Counted from the stretch's first letter, positions 44,032 to 55,881 are shown. The stretch: DNA of 64,000 nt from Selaginella moellendorffii (GCF_000143415.4 NW_003314276.1:583630-647629); one strand, 5' to 3'. A program made the numbers and translations. Notes: a model not told the origin generated them from the letters alone.

Positions 44032-45218
44032 ATGGAGGTGAGGATCGTCCCAGGGCGGGGAAGGGGATTGTTCGCGCTGCGCGATCTTTCTGGCGGCCAC
44101 ATTGTTATTCGCGAATCGCCGCTGCTCGTCTATGGCGAGGCCGAGGCCGCTGGATCGTTCTGTGCCCACTGCATTCGTTGCGTTTCTTCCTCGTCCCCAG
44201 CGTGCGAATCGTGCTCAAAGGCGCGATTCTGCGACGAGCGATGCCGGGCAGCGGCGATAGCCTCGTCCCACACGCCGTGGATGTGCTCGGCGCTCCAGGA
44301 TGTGGCGAGGGCAGGGATAGGTCACGAGGCCGGGACGCAGGCAAGGTTTCTACTCGCCGCTGTGAGCCTCGCGGCTCGCAATGCGGAGGATTTTCAAAGG
44401 CTGCTGCTTCTGGATGGCCAGGCCAGCGTGTTCGCGAACGATCCAAGGCCCGCTGGAGTGGCTGAATTGGTCTTGGCATTGTTGAGGACGCACTGTTTCG
44501 AGCTAGCAAAAGGACTTTCCTTGGAGATGTTCTTGAATCTCCTGGCCAAGGACAAGATCAATGCCTTCGGTTTGATGGCTCCCAGCTCTGGGACTGCGCA
44601 GCGCAAGGTGAGAGCTTACGCTCGCTACGCGCAAGCGTCCATGCTCAACCACGACTGCCTCCCAAACGCTTGCAGGTCCGCAAGATTGATTTGAGTCCTT
44701 CGTTTCTTTCACTGATCTTTCACTGTTTACACAGATTCGAGTACTTGGACAAGCCTGGCGCATCCAACACCGATATCTACATTCGTCTCCTCCACGACGT
44801 GCCGCAAGGTAGCGAGATTTGCATCAGCTACTTCCCTGTGAATTGGAACTACAAGGAGCGGCGGGAGAGGCTGGTCGAGGACTATGGTTTCGAGTGTAAC
44901 TGCGAGAGATGCCGTGTGGAGCAGACTTGGAGCGATGGTGATGGTGAGGGAGACGAGGAAGAAGCCATGGAACACGACCAAACGGATGGAGATGGAGAGG
45001 ATGAAGAAGAAGAGATGGACAAAGATGGCGATGGCGATTTCCCTCACGCGATGTTCTTCGTCAAGTACTTGTGTCCCGAAGAGAGCTGCGGTGGAACGAT
45101 GGCGCCGCTGCCAGGCAATGCGAACCTCATGGAGTGTAATGTTTGTGGTCGCTTGAGAAGCGAGCAAGAGTTTATCGATGATCTAGAGCAGCACGGCACG
45201 GCACGGCACAGTGATTGA
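44032..45218 (+). CDS. SET-domain protein with MYND-like zinc finger (SMYD/ASHR type)
   Basis: ATG at 44032; one intron (about 44676-44734) joins DCLPNACR | FEYLDKPGASNTD in frame. N-terminal SET half: VPGRGRGLFALRDLSGGHIV. An inserted MYND-like Cys cluster: FCAHCIRCVSSSSPACESCS, ARFCDERCRAAAIASSHTPW. SET core: ASMLNHDCLPNAC, then GSEICISYFPVNWNYKERRE; post-SET: YGFECNCERCRVEQTW. An acidic Asp/Glu-rich insert (about residues 300-330) precedes a C-terminal Cys pair region (YLCPEESCGGTMAPLPGNAN, MECNVCGRLRSEQE). It should methylate lysines on histone or other proteins; the substrate is unknown. Convergent with the carrier gene. Confidence 0.88.
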
Positions 45219-45381
45219 CAAAACCTGGAAACATACGAGAATTTTATTCCATTGATTCAGTTCTCTCGAAAAAACTGACCAAGCTATAGTTATGGTTTGT
45301 CCCTCGAGCCAAAAGAAAATTAAAAAAAATCTCGAAAGATTACCGGTTAATCTCTTCGCAAAGCAATTCTTCGTCGCGATG

Positions 45382-46680
45382 TTACGTCGACATGATTGGA
45401 TCGTCCTTTTTCACCGACAGTCTCTCTGCAAAGATGAGAAGAAATCCATGAGTTTGAACGAGCAAAGCACGGGAAGACATACTCAAGTACTCGTAAGAGA
45501 TGATCATCGCTGATCCCCACAGAGTCATGCTCAGGAACCGCGGCACGAGGCCTCTGTAAAGTCCCTTCCAGCCATCATCTTGTAGAAGTTGTCTCGCAGT
45601 TCCTACGACTGTGGGATTTCCTTCGCTACTCAGAACCTGGAACAAGAGTAAAAGTTTCAGCCTTGGTTCTTTGGAACCAGCAGAGGTACCTGGAGACGTG
45701 TTTTTATAGTGTCAAATGGCGCAGTAAGCGCTGAAGCACACGCAGCAGCCACCAGGCCACCAGCAGCTTGCACCAAAACCATCTCGCTCTGGCTCGGGAT
45801 CTTGTGAGTTTCTTCTGTGTAGCCGAGAGCTCTGGTACAAACACTCACAGCCATGATAAGGCAGGCATACAAAAAAGCTTGTTACCTCCAAAACACGCGC
45901 TGGCTGGTGCCGTAAGAAGCCCACCACACACCGCTTGTTGGAGAGTACGTGATGACCGACATACCAAAGCCTCTGTAAAGTCCCCGGATGCCATCGGCCT
46001 TGACAATCTGGCGAACAGCATCGATGCCACCCGCGTACTTGGTTGATCCTGGAGTCCCTTGAACCATCAATCTTTGGCTCACCTGGAGAGAACGATGTAA
46101 GGTGTTACTTACGAACAAAAGAAACGAACGAAGAACAAGCAACGAAAGCTACTCACCACATCGAGCGGGACGAAGATGAACTGGGAGACGACTGAGGAGA
46201 GAAAGCCAGCAGCTCCATTCGCGATGGCGGCGGCGGTGGTGTCTGGAAAGTTGAGCTTGGACGTGAGGTTAAGCGCCGCGATCTTGGTCGTCTCGAGAGT
46301 TGTCAAGAACACCACTCTACTGGGAACAGTACCGGCAACGACGGTTCCAAATCCCCGGTAGAGTCCTCTCACTCCATCCGTGCTAAGAATCGATCTCACA
46401 ATGGCAGGAGCTTTCATATTCACCGCCTCCCCTCGCGCCACTTGCATTCTCGTCTTGACGACGGTGATTGGATAGAGCGCCGCCGACACGCCCGAGAAGA
46501 GGCCTGCCCCTACCAGATAGAATTTGGTTTTGTCAAGCCTACAAAAGAAATCGATCGATCTAAGGAAAATGCGAGGCGCTGCTAGCGATCTACAAAGCCA
46601 AGGGATTGCCGCGCTCACCTGTCCCAGTTGATCTCCGCTTGCGGCACTCCCGGCTTTTGCTGCGCGGCCATCGTTGCCAT
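45382..46680 (-). CDS. Mitochondrial carrier family protein (SLC25A44-like)
   Basis: ATG at 46680 (MATMAAQQKPGVPQAEINWD), five exons. Three tandem carrier repeats: repeat 1 KFYLVGAGLFSGVSAALYPI then TVVKTRMQVARGEAV and GVRGLYRGFGTVVAGTVPSR; repeat 2 ANGAAGFLSSVVSQFIFVPL then DVV | SQRLMVQG and GIRGLYRGFGMSVITYSPTS; repeat 3 AAGGLVAAACASALTAPFDT then IKTRLQ | VLSS and GWKGLYRGLVPRFLSMTLWG. The PxD/ExxK/R signatures are PITVVKTR, PLDVVSQR and PFDTIKTR. The overall order and YRG motifs fit the plant SLC25A44 (branched-chain amino acid or solute) group; the substrate is not proven. Telo-box motif (AACCCTAAAA) about 15 bp upstream. Confidence 0.9.
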
Positions 46681-46689
46681 AGACCTCAC

Positions 46690-47430
46690 AAGAACCCTAA
46701 AATCAAAATATTTTAATACTCTCCATAGAACTCTTCTTCTTGCGGCTGCGCATAGAGTCCTCCCTCGCAATTTTCTTCTTCCAGATGCTCTTCCTCTTCT
46801 CCTTTTTCGTGCCCATCTTCTTGTCATCTTCGCGTCCATCGCCTTGATAATCCATGGGATTGATCGCAGTTCCATCTTCTTTTGTGTTCATCAAGTTCTC
46901 CTATTCGGATCAAACATTGACGAACTTGATCGAGAGGAATGCTTTCGCCGGCACTTGCAGTACATGTCGACTAGGGAGCTTGCGACGCAAAGGGCCAGCT
47001 CGTGGATCATCTCGGTCAAATAGCTTGTGCAGAACATCAAAGTTAACTCGTGATCCCAGTTTCTACACACAAACAAGCTTAAAGTTTTATCAATCGACAT
47101 AGCTCTCTCTCACCTTTGCTTCCAGCATCTGACGTGCTGCCTCTGCCGCGGGCTCTGCCGGAGGTTTCTTTTCAGCAACTTTTCTCGATTTTCTGGCCTG
47201 GACACATCCAAAGATGCTGGGTTTGAGGTGCAGTGGCAAACTCACATTCAAAAAGCCAAAGTCATTCGTGAAGCTGTTTACAACACTTTTCCAGACTTTG
47301 ACATGGTTGGTTTCAGAGATAAGAAGGTGAATAGGAGGAGCTGGTGCATGATTTGCTTCGTTCTCAGCAGCTGAGGCCGCTTGTTTTTGAAGAAGGCAAT
47401 GTGAAGCATAGATACGAGTGTCCAGAGACA
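46690..47430 (-). pseudogene. BRF1-type (TFIIIB) gene fragment A, C-terminal
   Basis: The minus strand carries AEKKPPAEPAAEAARQMLEA, a spliced-looking exon with SRVNFDVLHKLFDRDD, and an acidic/basic tail (MDYQGDGREDDKKMGTKKEK, REDSMRSRKKKSSMESIKIF). The same pieces occur inverted at 51.8-52.4 kb. PAAEA..QML and FDVL.KLF are typical of the C-terminal part of plant TFIIIB subunit BRF1. A short PPR-like segment (VASSLVDMYCKC) sits inside. There is no intact frame. Upstream codons (47250-47430) are unrecognised. Confidence 0.55.
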
Positions 47431-47439
47431 TTCATTCGC

Positions 47440-50010
47440 ATTATAGTTGATGTGGTTTATGGCAGCAAAGGAGACTTTTAAAGGCTGTATCAAAGAAGCA
47501 TCCAGTTAGAAAGTATGAGGCAGAGCAGTCAATTGTAGACCTGTACACAGCTAAATTTCTAATCGATGGAACTTTAGCAATCAAACTTTTGAAGCCCACA
47601 TGTCATGGCTACGGTACTACGAGAAAGAAGGATATTTTTCGTGTTGGTAGTAGCATTGTTGAGGCTGTGGTTTAAGACAGGTGTCGTGCGTGCTCTAGTG
47701 GTTCGAATCACTCAACTCAGTGAAGAGGTACGCAACATCTAAATTAAAGGACTTATCACTTGAGGTAAATCAATTTCCTTTGATTTGTCTCTTGAATAGA
47801 AATGCTTTCTAATATTTCCTCTTTCATTTGGTTTTGATCAGAGCATAGTGAAATGGCTTGAGTATATGACTGAAGCATTTTGGGACATACAAAGTTCAAG
47901 AGAGCAGAGCTTCCAGAAAAAGGTATATTTGGACGCGGAGTTGACGAATACTCCGATGACAATCTTTATAAGCTTTTGATTTTTTATATTTTGATTGTTT
48001 TAGAACGCGTGTCATATTGCCACAGCAAATCTAGTTGGACATAGTGTAAGTACTTACATAGCATTATTTCACAAAATAAAGTTGGAAACTAATAGAAGAA
48101 GGTGTCAATATTTAAGTTTAGTTCTAATTATCTACTTATGAGAAATTCGAGATGTAAGTTGATCTTTACTTAAATTTCTATGTCTACTCAAAGTTTATTT
48201 TTACAACAGAATGTAAAGCCTAGCAAACACATCTCTTAGATGGATGCTGCTATACAGAAAAGAGATTAAGCACAAAAGGACAGTCTTAGAACTCTAAATC
48301 AAAAGGTTTGTTGAAGTTTCAGATTTGTTCTTATTATTGTTCTTCTAGCAGGTAGGAAAAAGAAGAACAGAGGCTATGGAGAATAGTGAAGAATGAAGAG
48401 TTTGCAGCCAATGTAACTTCAGGTGCAAAATCTGCAATAGAAAAAGCAGGAAAAATTGTGATATGGAAATTAAAGATTAACTTGTATGATCTATGTTCTT
48501 AGGTGGTTCCTAGTAATCAATATGAACTGCATCATAAGAAATCATCTATTCATTATGGATCCTAATGGAGGTTTGATTGGTCATGGAAGAGTGGTGCCAT
48601 GCTCAGCAAATTCCACTATTCACTGCCAAAATCTTAGGCCAATCCATTTAAGAATCAACATATGAAGCATTTTACTAACAGTTTAGTTCACACATGTTTG
48701 AAAAACTTATAGGAAACAGTTGGGTGATAAAGTACATATGCAAAGCAATCACTCTAGAAGTTCAATCTCAGGCATATATAACTTGCTTTTTATGACATAT
48801 ATAAAGTTCAATGAAACAGGTTGAAAAAAAAATTGATTGTAATGTTATTATTTATTCTTTAGCAAAGGAAAATTGGGTATAAAGTTCAATGAAACAGGTT
48901 GAAAAAAAATGATTGTAATGTTATTATTTATTCTTTAGGAAAGGAAAATTAGGTTGTAATATGATCAATAACTTTTCAATCTCTTCAATCTTTGTTACCA
49001 TTTGACTACTAATACATGTTATGACTTAAGAGTTAAAAAATCTAATTCACTGCTTGGATTTTTTTGCAAGTAATTGTACCTTTTACAATTGTCCAAATTT
49101 CAACCACTTATGCTTAAGAGATGTACTGATAAGTCATAATATAATTAAAAAAACTAACCTTTAATTTGAATAACTTTCAATTTCATGGATTTGAAGCTAA
49201 TGAGGATAAAATTATTGGTTCTTGCTTTGCAAACATAAGTATATCTTTCACAGATGAATTTTGGTGTTGATGTTTTTATACATTAGTTTTTATATTGTTT
49301 AAAGTAAAGTTAGAGAAACACTGGTAGTCAATTGGATTGAAAAATGCCAAGTACTTGCTATTTGTGGAAGACACAAAAATAAATTATAATTTAAATAATG
49401 TCACTTCTATTTCAATGCAATTTCACATTTTTCATTATCTCAATTATTAAAATTATTCATTTATGTGATTTGTAAAAGTGAATTTTTAGCAATCATTAGA
49501 AAAAAACTTGAATCACTTAAACCATACACCACTATTTTTATATCTTCCTTGTCCAATCCTTAGTGAGGGTGAAAAGAAAAGGCATTTCAAATAAGATATT
49601 AACAATTAAAAAAACCCTTTAAAACAAAAATTTTTTCCTTAAAATTTTTAAAAGTGTAAAGTCCAACTCTACAATTACAATGCGTGTACTAATATTAGTG
49701 TAATGGATTTTGGTAGCCATCGAATTGATTTCAATTCAGACCACTTGCTCCTATATCAAATTGATACAAACTAAACTTTTAGGCTAATTAATATGCACAT
49801 TTTCTATATTCCCTTACTATATTCCATACACTCATATTTGTGGAGGTGAGGGGCACCTTTGATTGTCCTTGAAGAATGCTTGGATTTAGGATTTCAATTT
49901 AGATTTAACTTTTGTATTGTCTAGATCTAACTTTTTGCATTGTTTAGATCTCCTTTTCCTTTTAGCTTTTTTTTGCATTTATTTTCTTTTATTTTTTCCT
50001 TTTCATTCAT
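47440..50010. other. AT-rich repeat-derived sequence without recognisable genes
   Basis: About 2.5 kb of strongly AT-rich DNA, no supported coding. It includes a tandem duplication (48802-48955) and probably the 5' region of the gypsy remnant that follows. Confidence 0.4.
48802..48955. repeat. Two-copy tandem repeat, unit about 78 bp
   Basis: TAAAGTTCAATGAAACAGG followed by a T-rich stretch and ATTATTTATTCTTTAG occurs twice in direct succession with a few substitutions. Confidence 0.8.
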
Positions 50011-50012
50011 CT

Positions 50013-51180
50013 TTATGGCAAATCAGCAATCTCCTCCTCTTTTGACTTTAAAGTAACAATTGGTATAATTGCTTGATGTTATGCGATTGCAATTAAACAA
50101 CCAAATTCAATTGATGGCGGCATTCATGACACGTGGTGCAATTCCTCCTGTTCTTGGTGCCAATCCTCATGTTCAACCAGAGTTCTTTCGCAGGAATTCT
50201 AGGGATGATGTGTACCATTAGTTCGATCACTTCACAATGATTGGGACATATTATTCTTGGGATGATGCTCAATGTTTGCGTGAGTTTCCCACATGTCTCA
50301 AAGGGACAGTGTTGCCATGGTACAATGGTCTGAGCGCAGCCATTCATGGGGATTGGAGTGTTCTCTTGGACGTCTTCAAACACGCATTTGAATATGTCAA
50401 TGATTGTGATGATGCCTTTTAATAATTGCATCATCTTTGTAAAGGGCCATCTAAGTTGGTGATGTAATTTGGCATTCATTTCTGAAGCCTCTTGCTTCGT
50501 GTGGAACCAAATATGTTAGAGCGGATCAAGATAGGAATGTTGTGGCTAGCACTTTATCAAGATTTTGTCAAAATTGTGCATGCACTTGCTCCTACCACCC
50601 TTAACAATGCTCTTCGCTTAGCATAACATTATGAGATGTCAATTTTTTCCACTTCTCGCTACATGTCCTTCAGCTCCACTTTCTGTGGGTGATAGTCCTG
50701 TTCTAATGGAGGTTGATGCTGCTACTGCTTGAGTCCAAGGACAAGGGCAAAGACGTGGTCGTGCTTGTGATGTTTGTTACTGGGCCACTCTCTTCTCATG
50801 TTTTTGATGAGTTTGTTATTTCAGCATCTATAAATTTTCTAGATGAGGATTCCTATTGGCGGTTACTATATTTGACATTCAGTGTTCACAAAGTGCAAAG
50901 CAAAATTTACCTTCTCTTGATAATGTTCGCAAGGCTCAAAAAATTGAGTCATGGATTCAAAGGCTTTAAAATGGGTTTGAAAATCTTACATCACTTATTA
51001 ATGGCTTGCTATTCTAGCATTTACATTTTTAATATCACTTTGAAAACAACCTTATTTATTTTGTGGGGATGGATGCTAATGATCATTTATAACTGGTGGT
51101 GCCTTCGCTATAGAAGACCATTAAAGTTCTTTTGTAGATGGGCCGGGATCTAGAGGAATGTCAAGACGAGGCATTGATAG
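50013..51180 (+). mobile_element. Ty3/gypsy retrotransposon remnant (gag joined to integrase-side fragment)
   Basis: Possible gag start at 50013 (MANQQSPPLL). A gag core reads YYSWDDAQCLREFPTCLKGT, VLPWYNGLSAAIHGDWSVLL and DVFKHAFEYVND, matching the retrotransposon gag pattern (W-x-N-L, W-x-x-L...F). Further on KIGMLWLALYQDFVKIVHAL is gag-like, then around 50960-51170 codons LTSLINGLL and DANDHLQLVVPS resemble the stretch before a gypsy integrase zinc-binding domain. Several stops and frame changes; protease, RT and RNase H are missing, so the copy is dead. LTRs were not found. Confidence 0.55.
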
Positions 51181-51319
51181 ATCTATAGGTGGTATTAATT
51201 GTTCTTAATCCCATAATTTCTAAGCATTTCTGCATAATTTCTACATTGGTCTACAAAAGCTGCTGTGATGAGCTATTTTTTCTTTCTTGTAACTTGGGTC
51301 TTCACCAACTTGGGACTTG

Positions 51320-52445
51320 GAAGGAGAGTCCAATCCACCTATACTTCAACTAGCTGGTAAAAAACGTTTTGATGCTAAGCAAAGAAAGCTGAAGGAGTTT
51401 CACTCGGAAGACCCTAAAGAATTGTGTGTGCGTGATTAAGGAAAGGCTTTGAAGGTATTGAATCTCTATGTATTTAACCATGTGATCTACAGCTTGATGA
51501 GGACATCGACTTAGAAACCTTGGGCAACTCACATGCAGAAGAAACTTTGTCAGATCTCGACAATGAGGAGGTAAATAACATTCAACAGTCGTATCTCAAT
51601 TGAGTTCATGTCCTTTGCCTACAGAAGAATTCTTACTTGAACAACAATGAGGAAGTACGATTGAAAACTGTCATCTGGACGGAAATGAACAAGAATACCC
51701 TCAGGTGTTTGTCTAATACTTCAGCTGTCAGGTGTTTTAAAACTCACAGGAACTGGAAAGGAAGCAGCAATAATAGCTGCAAGTGAAGATGCACAGGGCA
51801 GAGTCCGCGGCAGAGGCAGCACGTCAGATGCTGGAAGTAAAGGTGAGAAAGAGTATGTAGATTGATAACATTTTGAAAGCTGCTAAAGATATGCTCGCTT
51901 ATTTATGTACATAAAGATCACGAGTTAACTTCGATGTTCTGGACAAGCTATTTGACGGAGAGATATGAGCGAAAGCATTCTTCTCGATCAAGTTCGTCAA
52001 TGTTTGATTCAAAAACAGGAGCTGTGGCTCTGTCAGAGATTTTCTCTGGAACTGGTCCGGAGGTTTATTTTCAGCAATTTTTCTCGATTTTTTTTGCCTG
52101 GACTTCGACTGGCGTGAGGAACAGGAATTGTTTCATTGAAGTGCACGAACCTTTTCGGAGCTTGCGACGGCGCAGCGGCGATGTCAGGGGCCGATGCCTC
52201 GTCCAGATGTCATTGAAGGCCGATCAAAGGAGAATCCGCAAGGATTGGTGGACATAAAATGATCTCTAAAACTCCCAGAAGATGGAAATGCGATCAATCT
52301 CACTGTTATGGACGAGAAGAAAGAAGTGGAATATCAATGCGATGGACAAGAAAATGGAAACGAAGGAGGAGAAGAGGAAGAGGAAGAAGAAGATTCGAGG
52401 GAGGACTCTATGCGCAAACGCAAGAAGAGTACTACGAAGAGTATT
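51320..52445 (+). pseudogene. BRF1-type (TFIIIB) gene fragment B, middle to C-terminus
   Basis: Exon-like pieces in order: TLGNSHAEETLSDLDNEE, NSYLNNNEEVRLKTVIWTEM, AAIIAASEDAQG, AAEAARQMLEVKVR, NFDVLDKLFDGE and a charged tail near 52280-52440. LSD.D..E, YLNN.EEV..KTVIW.EMN and AAEAARQML follow the conserved C-terminal half of plant BRF1. Stops (for example in IWTEMNKNTL context and after LFDGEI) break the frame. The 3' part is the inverted copy of fragment A. Confidence 0.6.
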
Positions 52446-53289
52446 AAAACGATTATCACTCAGCCAGCTCTCTTCTTGTTAGGATCCTGGGTGGGAAAAA
52501 TCCCCCTTTCTAAGCGGGATTTTGTGAAAATCCCACTAGTGTTTTCCCTGTGAGTGTCTAGCGGGCGATGCAGTGTTGTTTCTGCTTGTGCGGTCTTTCT
52601 TTCAGTTTTTACCCACGATCATTATTTACAAGTTTAAGAGTGGCTGACCATGATCAAGACAGGCTCTCACGGCAGAAGAGCTCGTCCAGTCGATTTATTC
52701 TTAAATGTGAATGAAGCTCCACAGCCACGGATGGCTCAAAGGTGAGGGTTCGATTCCCCGATTTTTACTTTGGTTTCTGGCAAGGAAGACTTTCCAATTC
52801 TACTCCTGGAAGTCCGACCAAGATTCCCAAGCATGAGCAAGAACAAGCGCCGAGGCTAGAAGAACATCCCATGATGGCAAGGCCTGTCGATCCGAGTCTA
52901 TTTAGATAGTATGAGTTTTTCAGCTATTCTACTGTCTCGTGACTGACGTTGGCATTAAGCAATGGCTCCTTCGGACGGATAGATGATGCCATTGCGAATC
53001 CCGCGTTAAGAATTTCTGTCAGCATGAAGCGGGAGAATTTCTGTCAGCATGAAGCGGGATTGGATTCAGGTCAGCTCGATTACATTTTGAATTCGCTTCA
53101 CCAAGTGGAGTTTTGTTGCGGCTCAAATTCACGGTTTTGGTGATAAGACTGCACTTACTTTCGCTGCTTGATGCCTATGTCTGCATGCAGGTGAGTGTTG
53201 TCCATGTTTGCGCGGCAATATAGTAGAACAATCTAAATAACCGTCAAGCTTCCTGATTCTGTATTCCCAAACTCGACAAGTCTCTGCCA

Positions 53290-53829
53290 TTTTAAATAAA
53301 AAACTTGTAGCCCGAGGAGTTCGAGGTTAAAGCAAAAAAGTTGGAACTTCAGGAGCCTGTTAATTTCAAAGGACATTTAGCCGAAATTCTTTGCGAACAT
53401 AAAGAACAAGGTGCGCCTCTGTGCAGAAGCTGCTTTGACAAGGCTTTTTTTTTTTTTTCCCCTACTCATCTGCTTTTCAGTTTATGAAAGGAAAGTATCT
53501 GGAAGGAGAGTCTGCATTTCAACGAGCCCAAAATTTTGATGCTGAAGGAGTACCCTGAAGAATCGCCTGTGCATGGTAAAGGAAAGGCTTCGAAGGTACT
53601 GCATCTCTTGTTTGCTTATGTATTTAACTATGTGATCAGTTAGCCATGTCCGAAAGTTTCTTGGAAGATTTTCAAAAAAGTACAATTCCGGAAACTCTGG
53701 GCAACTCAGGTGTGGAAGAAACTTTGTCGGACCTCGACGACGAGGAGGTAAATAACGTTCAACAGTTGTATCTCAAGTTCATGTCCTTTGCCTACAGATG
53801 AATGCTTACTTGAACAACACCAAAGAAGT
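53290..53829 (+). pseudogene. BRF1-type (TFIIIB) gene fragment C, middle
   Basis: Pieces in order: PEEFEVKAKKLELQEPVNFK then GHLAEILCEHKEQGAPLCRS CFDK; ESAFQRAQNFDAEGV; PETLGNSGVEETLSDLDDEE; MNAYLNNTKEV. LCEH...G...CRSC and AFQRA are landmarks just upstream of the TLSD block in BRF1 proteins, so this copy extends further N-terminal than fragment B. In-frame stops are present. It is cut off by the copia LTR that begins at 53830. Confidence 0.6.
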
Positions 53830-53998
53830 TGATGAGAGAAGCCAGGCCTCACGGTCTAGCGCTCTATAGAGAATGAGAACACTCCCAGAACAATCCCCTG
53901 GGATGGATCTCACACAGGACGGGAAAGAAAACTAAGAAAGCCCTAAACTAAAGGAATGCGACTCAAGCCAGGTGGCTGTATGCCACGTGGCTCTAACA
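53830..53998 (-). repeat. Copia LTR (3' LTR of the element below)
   Basis: About 169 bp; on the minus strand it starts TGTTAGAGCCACGTGG and ends TTCTCTCATCA (TG...CA). Its reverse complement is closely similar to 55761-55881. Confidence 0.7.
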
Positions 53999-53999
53999 C

Positions 54000-55195
54000 T
54001 GGTACACCTGGATCTTTATCACCAGCGTGACCATTCCCGCCCACCTAGCCGGAGCCCTGTGAGGACAGGTCACATATTCCAAGTGCTTCTCGATGTTTGG
54101 AGAAAATACTAGGTGGAAGAGCCTTAGTGAGCCTTAGTGAATATATCAATAACCTGGTCCTCAGTGCCACATGTCAGCTCTCCTCCCATCACTTGTTCTC
54201 TGATGTAGTGGTATTTTATTTGTATATGCTTTGTCCTGAGTGATATCTCGGATTCTCTGAAAGAGCAATTGCCGATTGATTGTCCGAGAGAATGACCGTG
54301 GGTCCTTGTTGCCGTAGCTGCATACTCGCTACAAGCTCACGAAGCCAGCTCGCCTCCTGTGCTGCTCCTGTCAAAGCTAGATACTCTCACAGCTTGCCGC
54401 TCTCCAAGTTACCACTCCATCACCAAGGAAAAAGCAATAGCCGGATGTAGACTTCCTGTCGTCTAAATCCCCTGCATAATCTGCATCGGCATAGCCTTCC
54501 AAAATAAATGCGTGACCAGAAACCTGCCGTTGATAGCTCAAGCCAAAATTAGCAGTGCCTCTGAGATAGCGCAAGATGCGCTTCACAGCTTGCCAATGTT
54601 GCCAGCCTGGATTCGCCATATGCTTAGCCACCTCTCCCACAGAATAAGCAATGTGGGTACAAACAGCCAAGTAGATTAAGCATCCAACGACCTGGCGATA
54701 TGGCAGAAGCTCCATCTGTTGCTTCTCAGCCTCACTAGGAGACATCTCAGCAGACAAATGAATACTTGCTTGCATTGGAGTAACAGAAGGTTCTCAAGCC
54801 CAAACCTGCGCAATACTTCCTCCACATAAGCTCGTTGTGAGACAAAATTGAAAGCTGAGCGTGGATCTTCCTCTGGTGCGGCACCACATTTTAAAAGTCG
54901 ACGCCGAAATGATGGTGACGATGAAAACTCTTCCGCTGCGGCTAATGGCTTGTCATGGATGACTCGAGGAGTAGAGGTGGATACCACAAGCCGTGTTCTT
55001 TGGCTCGATTTGGCAGCAACGAATCACTCAACTTTTGACCATGAGCTATTTTTGGAGATGAGGAAATGACCTGGCCAAGTGCGACTCACAGATAACAGCT
55101 TGGAGGAAGAAGACGATGCCATCCTGTCCTAGCGTCTATGGCACTGATCGTGCCAAAAAAATTTAACCTAATGCTCTGATACCATGATGAGAGAA
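54000..55195 (-). mobile_element. Ty1/copia retrotransposon, internally deleted and degenerate
   Basis: Read on the minus strand: a primer-binding site TGGTATCAGAGC (complement of initiator tRNA-Met) at 55173-55184, a possible gag start (MASSSSSKLLSVSRTWP) near 55122, then RT end SQRAYVEEVLRRFGLENL, a frameshift near 54790, MQASIHLSAEMSPSEAEKQQ, PYRQVVGCLIYLAVCTHIAY, GYADADYAGDLDDRKSTSGY and decayed RNase H (EYLALTGAAQEASWLRELVA, LSDNQSAIALSENPRYHS) before the LTR at 53998. Protease, integrase and most of RT are gone. Of the 5' LTR only the terminal bases before the PBS remain. Stops make it non-functional. Confidence 0.8.
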
Positions 55196-55204
55196 CGAGA
55201 AGCT

Positions 55205-55745
55205 TCCTTGAAGTTCATTGGACCGAATCTTGTAAATATCTTGATTTGAAAACTTACTTTACATTTTGCTATTCCATGACACAAACAATTTGCCTGCATT
55301 GTTTCCCTTCTTGAGCTCCTTGGCCACAAGGGTGTGCGGTGCAGCTGAGGAGATCGATGATGCAGCTGTAGTGAGCGATGTTTGGATGCATGGGGTTGGC
55401 CGATTCCTCGATGATAGCAGGAGTATCTGGCAGTTGCGGACTGTGTTGTTTGCTCTGGTTTTGAATTTGTTCAATACTTCCTAGTGCAATGTCGTGAGAA
55501 ACAAACAAGAGTTGTTTCGTGGAAATGCACAAACCTTTTGGAGCTCGCGACGGCAGCAGCACCAGCGATGTCAGCGGCGGATCCAGTTCCAGACGAAATT
55601 GCGGACAGAGCAGCAGCTTGTGAAGCTTTGCTTGCAGCTATTACTCCTTCCTTGCCTTCCAGTTGAGTTTTAAAATGTGCTGGCAGGACAAACGTGAGCT
55701 GCCTACCTGAAGGTCTTCTTTGTTCATTCCCGTCCAGGTGACAGT
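55205..55745 (-). repeat. Inverted copy of the chimeric block at 58.86-59.42 kb
   Basis: The reverse complement matches 58860-59420: the 433-aa gene tail (LVAKELKKGNNAGK), a PPR-like scrap (MHPNIAHYSCIIDLL), an Ala-rich segment and the CAGGTAGGCAGCTCACG junction. On the + strand it contains MSAADPVPDEIADRAAACEA. Confidence 0.7.
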
Positions 55746-55760
55746 TTTCAATCGTACTTC

Positions 55761-55881
55761 TGTTAGAACGTGGCGTACAGCCACCTGGCTTTCTTAGTTT
55801 TCTTTCCCATCCTGTGTGAGATCCATCTTAGGGATTGTTCTATTCTCTATAGAGTGCTAGGCCGTGAGGCCTGGCAACCAA
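55761..55881 (+). repeat. Partial copia LTR in opposite orientation
   Basis: Starts TGTTAGAACGTGG and ends ...GCCGTGAGGCCTGGC; similar to the reverse complement of 53830-53998. It directly abuts the left end of lipase block 3. Confidence 0.7.

Noticed and set aside
52720-52760. GGTTCGATTCC resembling a tRNA T-arm / B box (also near 38698)
   Set aside because: No matching acceptor stem or correctly spaced A box; no cloverleaf can be drawn.
53830-55881. Terminal inverted repeats of a DNA transposon
   Set aside because: The inverted sequences are TG...CA LTRs flanking copia pol remnants and a PBS, so two LTRs in opposite orientation explain them better.
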